This document shows, piece after piece, positions 61,201 to 64,000 of a stretch of 64,000 nucleotides of DNA. The position numbers and the translations under genes are program-made. Origin of the DNA: Antedon mediterranea. Lineage: Eukaryota; Echinodermata; Crinoidea; Comatulida; Antedonidae. Positions within the stretch are counted from its first letter, which is position 1, and each line of letters opens with the position of its first letter. The DNA lies in the NCBI RefSeq assembly GCF_964355755.1, contig NC_092673.1:7507001-7571000 (forward strand), in the 5' to 3' direction. The notes under the pieces were generated by a model that ran no database searches, had not been told where the DNA came from, and was given only the letters and a program-made list of their open reading frames with translations.

Positions 61201-62344
61201 ACAAGAAAATTGGAGCCACTAGGACCACTTGCAGTTGCATGTGCGACAGGACAGTTGGCAAAAAGAGTTGGCTGGAATGGATTGAGTCAAGAAATGACGA
61301 TCAATATAGATGGGTAGCGAGGGGTTCTATCAGAAATTACTAGTACTGAGCTAGTTTGTTGTTGTCCAGTTTTGTCAAGGATTTAGGTGACTGGGTCCAC
61401 CGAAGGACTCAACCAACCTCCATCTTGCGACGCCTACACACTCAAAGTCAAGAATACAACTATTTCTATCGAGTTTAACACGGGACCATAATTAGCTCAT
61501 TCTCATTAAGCTGGGTAGGAAATCCAATACCTTGCGTCAGTTGTATGCTAATCGAGCTAACTCCGATCAACCACGTCCGACTTGACTCGATTTAATATAG
61601 ACTTAAGGTTGAACCTTATGTGACACTGGACGTCGACCGAACCGTAAACGTAGGTAATTTCATCGAATATGTCCATACTATGTAGCCTAAAGCAGATTTA
61701 TGAGAAATCATCGAACATGTTCTGGCCTGGTAGTGGAACAGTACACCGAAAAATCCATAGTCTGTCGCAAAGAAATGTGATCCTTTGATAATTCATTGAT
61801 GCCGGCTGCAGATGGTTAATTTACACTCATTATCCGAGATGGAAAACACTGTAGCGTCATTTTTTAGTATCAGGCTCAGATACCTCAATAGATGCGTAAT
61901 CAGGGCCGATGTGTAAAAGTAATCATGTTAATGCAATAATTTTGGCATCAATTTACTTTCATTCTTTCAGTTGATTGTTTTATATAAAGACGGGGGTAAG
62001 GATGTTAATATTAGTTCAATGCCGAGTGAATTTACCTCAGAAATATCAGTCACCAGAACTAATCAAAGCACTTTAGAGGAAATGTATATCCAGGTAAAAT
62101 ATACTTTATTTAAATATAATATAGAAACTTTACCAAATTAAAATAAAACACAATTTGGTGCCGCTATAGAGGGCCTGCTACACAATGTATAGAAAGGAAC
62201 TGAAATAACTAGTGACGATATAGAGGGCGCTAACCAAATTAGCGTCTACGGAACTATGCTTCACTTTATTTTTTACGATGTATTTATTTTTCACAGAAAT
62301 GTTTGAAACTACAAAGACTAAAACAACAACTTGGAAAGCAGTAA
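40282..62344 (+). CDS. GABA-B-like class C G-protein-coupled receptor (GABBR2-like)
   Basis: Sixteen exons: 40282-40536, 42410-42547, 43824-43994, 44601-44705, 46707-46772, 47567-47779, 49083-49325, 50139-50202, 51999-52149, 55275-55407, 57158-57271, 58365-58490, 59737-59914, 60428-60591, 61971-62093 and 62297-62344; 763 residues in one frame. A signal peptide (FSLLVFNACLPQVVG) is followed by a Venus-flytrap domain (about 30-430) with no cysteine-rich linker, as in GABA-B receptors. Human GABBR2-like blocks include WKRAAIIYEDV, RIIIGLF, VFCEAYRQNLYGPKHVWMI, GWYHADWW and FVAFDEYGSR. Seven membrane segments follow (about 440-705), with ISSPLLNGLI, FGALFMKTYRVYSIF, KGSILLFGVFLAWSTRNV, NDSHYIAICVY and LVFLPKLIVLYKD. 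Extracellular-loop cysteines (SCQ, YGCSS) are present. The tail is short (about 56 residues) and ends in about three heptads (LEEMYIQKCLKLQRLKQQL). The ATG is chosen because it precedes the signal peptide. Ligand is not established. Confidence 0.9.
40600..40985. repeat. 'tgtctacactatc' MITE fragments, copy 3
   Basis: A short two-ended remnant (tgtctacactatcaaa...agctttaga, 40605-40645) is followed by a fuller copy at 40819-40983 with gtttacactatcaaac, gtgatgtgcccaaatatgg (duplicated inside) and gtttaatagtgtcagtagac. Lies in intron 1 of the GABA-B-like gene. Confidence 0.7.
42084..42172. mobile_element. Internally deleted derivative of the GACC-rich element
   Basis: cgcgact...cagctcatttTatgtcggtc joins directly to a aacttgagcacgc...gaagccatgtatatggccttgtt end, so only the two termini of the family at 8831 and 42853 remain. 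Located in intron 1 of the GABA-B-like gene. Confidence 0.5.
42853..43610 (+). mobile_element. Dispersed GACC-rich inverted element, copy 3
   Basis: Starts aacaaggccaacagcc, has agtcgcgtg near one end and its inverse cacgcgact at the other, and has gcatagtgataccggaccgaca with (GACA/GACC)n tracts on both sides. The core matches 56253-56940 closely in the same orientation. Lies in intron 2 of the GABA-B-like gene. Confidence 0.85.
47900..48143. mobile_element. 'tgtctacactatc'-type palindromic MITE, copy 4 (rearranged)
   Basis: Contains cacactatcaaac, two passes of gtgatgtgcc...gatgatgtcatatca and a terminal cacatcac...tttgttgtcaaac. Appears to be two fused or partly duplicated copies. It is followed immediately by the next MITE at 48145. 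Confidence 0.6.
48145..48495. mobile_element. MITE with TTAAAGATGTATTGTCCCCC ends, copy 2
   Basis: Left end TTAAAGATATATTGTCCCCC, right end gggggacaatacatcttta; interior collinear with 23732-24085 (tgtcacataatagttat, aaagcaaaaaatg, tttattttgtcttttta, cctattcaaagtctgattt). Confidence 0.85.
48500..49010. mobile_element. MITE with TAGGGAGGTTTCGCAACC ends, copy 1
   Basis: About 50-bp inverted ends (TAGGGAGGTTTCGCAACC, then acgaatacgataacgaaaacgg). TA borders both ends, suggesting a TA-target (Tc1/mariner-type) MITE. Interior carries aatatttcgttgcc-like and gcctaggcctagcg words shared with 57692-58220, where the copy is inverted. It ends 72 bp before exon 7 of the GABA-B-like gene. Confidence 0.88.
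49380..49870. repeat. Degenerate minisatellite, about 30-bp unit
   Basis: Variants of the phrase 'cggtgttactgagcagttttcc' / 'agtgccactgaacagttt' recur 12 or more times. It begins about 55 bp after the exon 7 donor (49325) of the GABA-B-like gene. Frames across it on both strands are by-products. Confidence 0.75.
50310..50582 (+). repeat. Possible retroelement tail with (ATGAA)n
   Basis: Segment begins tgaaatgaaatgtatttattttt and ends aggaaataaatgttactatgaaatgaaatgaaatg, a pattern of short terminal tandem repeats like 3' ends of CR1/L2-type elements. No coding trace. Confidence 0.3.
51893..51967. repeat. Short perfect inverted repeat upstream of a splice acceptor
   Basis: CTACTCAGACAGC at 51893 and its inverse GCTGTCTGAGTAG at the other end enclose about 49 bp that also contain cgacgagtc / cgtcgggcctcgtcg words. 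A diverged related piece with cgtatgacgaggcctgacgagtcg lies at 51808-51835. The right end is about 31 bp before the exon at 51999. Confidence 0.65.
52440..54345 (+). pseudogene. Thr/Ser-rich decayed coding-like DNA in a GABA-B-like intron
   Basis: Several short plus-strand frames share Thr-rich phrases: IASTDAVTTIMPA (near 52680), TTTEKISTATKTVIPTTAN (near 53220), STDAVTTSTETVTVMST (near 53550), KKTTIDAVTQ (near 54140) and EKTIDAASSTTAVTM (near 54260). Base composition is richer in G and C (many acgacg words) than the surrounding AT-rich intron. The recurring T-x-D-A-V-T phrase suggests mucin-like repeats that have decayed. No splice model or intact frame was found; only 52448-52771 is open for over 100 codons. 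Confidence 0.35.
54566..54850 (+). repeat. Dispersed SINE-like repeat
   Basis: Contains ccacggacccccggcagccagcag, ttaacgtgcactgttaagtac, acgagaccaacgg, catcccatccgaaggatgagg and agcatcttgcctaaggatgcaa. I recall this ordered set of phrases as a high-copy repeat in many marine invertebrate genomes. A loose match to its 'tatccttaggcaagaca' segment also appears, inverted or rearranged, near 45925. Confidence 0.5.
55540..56250. other. GC-richer intron segment, nothing recognised
   Basis: Moderately GC-rich compared with neighbours and open for 85 codons at 55909-56166 on the plus strand, with a basic, hydrophobic composition. No family resemblance and no splice-bounded coding segment found. Confidence 0.3.
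56253..56940 (+). mobile_element. Dispersed GACC-rich inverted element, copy 4
   Basis: Same orientation and near-collinear with 42853-43610: aacaaggcc, tgcagtcgcgtgctc, (GACC)n, acatgtttaaaaat, cacttttgacgtgctcgtata, CGCGCGTACGCATGCGTTA, cacatcgattcctggccata, ccggaccgacagaccgaca and cacgcgact. Lies in intron 10 of the GABA-B-like gene. Confidence 0.88.
57692..58220. mobile_element. MITE with TAGGGAGGTTTCGCAACC ends, copy 2 (inverted relative to copy 1)
   Basis: Inverted ends identical in kind to 48500-49010; the interior order (cacaaatgtatgacgta...gaatatcacc...ctgcgcttcgctc...catattttggacgc) is the reverse complement of copy 1. An (AT)n tract at about 57900-57922 is unique to this copy. Lies in intron 11 of the GABA-B-like gene. 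Confidence 0.88.
58695..59490 (+). repeat. Long GGT/GAT-rich simple-sequence tract
   Basis: About 800 bp of imperfect trinucleotide-rich DNA (ggtggtgat, gttggcggt, gatgatggt) with almost no C on the plus strand. Overlapping frames on both strands encode Val/Gly/Asp- or Thr/Ile/His-rich runs of no coding value. Lies in intron 12 of the GABA-B-like gene. Confidence 0.85.
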
Positions 62345-63835
62345 TTACTTCAGTTTTTTCAATGAAAAGGTTTATTCATTTTAAAATAATTGTATCTTAA
62401 TGGAGGAAATGAATGCGAGATTTTCAGACGTCTGGTAAAAATCCCGAAAACATTGTTGATCATTAAGTGTTATTAAATAACACCCTTTTTAATTTACTAA
62501 ATTAGATTTGTTGAAACTTTTCTCTACACTATTGGGAATTCATTTTAGATTTCGTAAATCTAAGCGCCTAGTTTACATCGTCGTGGCGTAGGCCTGTTAT
62601 GCATGGTTAGTTGTGGAAATATCCGGGTTAAAGAGATATTGTATAGTTGCTAACATTTTAACAATTATATTCACGACCGAAGTCAATTAAACAGTTCTGT
62701 ACATGCATTCAAACGTAATAGTTTGCGAGCATGCGCACCTATTAACAATTATTTTTTAAAGTTGTATTTAAAAGTATACTGCCCTCTATTGTAATTATTA
62801 CTCTTCGTAAGGATACTGTACAATAGTATAACATTTGTAAAACCCCAATTTATTACATTAATATAAACATTTGTTAGATTAGATTAAAAAAATCTTAGAT
62901 TAGGTTATGTAATAACAGTTTATGTTTCAAGTATAACGTACAGTAGATTGTTTTTGTGTTTGTTTTTTTTAGTCGTCGAATAAACGCCTTGTCGTTGAAT
63001 AAGATTCCCCCTCTGACGATTAGGCCTAAGCGGTAAAGCGTTTCATGCGTACATTTAATAGAGGGTAATCGAGCGAACCCACCCTCTAGTAATGAAAATT
63101 CAAATATCAAGCCTTTACTATACAATTTTTTTGATAAAATCCCATATTATCCAGAAATTGAAACTGAAATGGATTAGTACAATGTACACATTTTCTACAT
63201 AAACAAGATTAACATTCTGTGCATGTATACAGTATACTGTACCAGAAACCGCTAGCGTAGGCCTACCTTTCGTGAGATCTATGAAGGAATAATGTGGTTA
63301 ATTAATTTGATGGGCCGGACAAAATAGACCAAACGGCGAACCAACCAACCAACCAACTTTTGATGATTTGAGTGTTTTAGATTTAACTAATGCAAAAAAA
63401 GAAATAGTATTTGTTTTGTTTAAGATATGTTTTGTTATGTTTCTAAAATAAAATTATATATTTGAGAGAAGGTTAAACAAAAATGTTTTCTGTATACAGT
63501 ATTATGTTTAGAAAGGTTGCCCATATTGATTTAACTATTTATTTTTTTAATGATGAGTGACTGGTTGTGACTATTTTTTAGCCCTTCCCATGATTCATTA
63601 TGTTTTTATTCATGTTTACAATGTTTATAATTTACTTTTTGGGTAAATAAATAAAAAAGAAAAAAGAAAGATATTGTCCAGTGACTTCGTATCCGAAACT
63701 ATTTCGAACAGTTATCATAAAATGTGTTATCGAACTATCTACTCCTGCCCCTAGAATAAATTTTCATTCAGGGAAATTCTACTTGTATTCAAGAGATGTC
63801 TACGACAGTTTTAATGAATGATTGAATATGGTTTT
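62345..63835. other. 3' region of the GABA-B-like gene and intergenic DNA
   Basis: AT-rich. Probably begins with the 3' untranslated region of the GABA-B-like gene. A (CCAA)n-type run near 63340 and an A-rich tail near 63640-63670 (gggtaaataaataaaaaag) resemble repeat ends. The frame at 62895-63125 on the minus strand has no family resemblance. Nothing else recognised. Confidence 0.4.
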
Positions 63836-64000
63836 CTATGATAAATCCATAAACATAAATTGGCAATCTTCAAAGACATATACTTTAAAAACTTTGAGGT
63901 TTTCGTCGCGCACAAGCTTTTCAAATCCAACCAAAGGCACAACCCACCATGGTGCAGATTTAAATAAGTCAAGAAAGTAAAAAAGATCAGGCAGTTCAAT
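63836..64000 (-). CDS. Last coding exon of an unrecognised minus-strand gene, cut by the window edge
   Basis: From the right edge a frame runs 54 codons to a TAG at 63838-63836 without interruption. The peptide is rich in aromatic and hydrophobic residues with protein-like composition: LPDLFYFLDLF, APWWVVPLVGFEKL, VYVFEDCQFMF, ending MDLS. That composition and the clean stop suggest a real C-terminal exon; I do not recognise the family. It cannot be excluded that this is chance, since the frame is short and no acceptor is visible inside the window. Confidence 0.45.
   Translation of the reverse strand: MELPDLFYFLDLFKSAPWWVVPLVGFEKLVRDENLKVFKVYVFEDCQFMFMDLS

Overview
The window is eukaryotic, intron-rich, AT-rich animal DNA packed with miniature transposons. 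Intron-split genes with metazoan orthologues, plus many AGGCCTA-type words in non-coding DNA, suggest a marine deuterostome invertebrate, most likely an echinoderm. That placement is inference; the phylum is not proven by any single feature.

Layout. At 1-3700 there are repeats: a decayed relative of the 11-14.3 kb element, a 69-bp hairpin tandem array split by a later insertion, and a tRNA-like SINE. From 3701 to about 10322, minus strand, lies a gene joining an FkbM-type methyltransferase domain to a degenerate NodB (polysaccharide deacetylase-like) domain. At 10995-14305 sits an element with about 480-bp terminal inverted repeats and a broken ORF of a family I recognise from invertebrate genomes but cannot name. 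At 14452-16185 a 1.7-kb foldback repeat ends about 127 bp before the start codon of a CDK9 gene (16313-21462, plus, 4 exons). A second complete CDK9 gene (25521-27275, minus, 4 exons) faces it tail to tail. The last codons of this second copy form one unit of a 66-bp tandem array. Only 218 bp separate its start codon from that of a TLS1/C9orf78 orthologue (27494-36787, plus, 10 exons), so the two probably share a bidirectional promoter. A 5'-truncated non-LTR retrotransposon lies antisense in a TLS1 intron. From 40282 to 62344 (plus, 16 exons) there is a complete class C GPCR of the GABA-B receptor type. The window closes with a 3' coding exon of an unrecognised minus-strand gene.

Functionally, CDK9 (the P-TEFb kinase) and TLS1 (a spliceosome-associated factor) are both nuclear gene-expression proteins and sit side by side. 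The FkbM/NodB-like protein and the GABA-B-like receptor are unrelated to them. The introns and intergenic DNA hold at least six recurring families of small inverted-repeat elements, several present in two to four copies. All exon coordinates were read by hand from splice signals, reading-frame continuity and homology remembered from known families; no search or RNA evidence was available.
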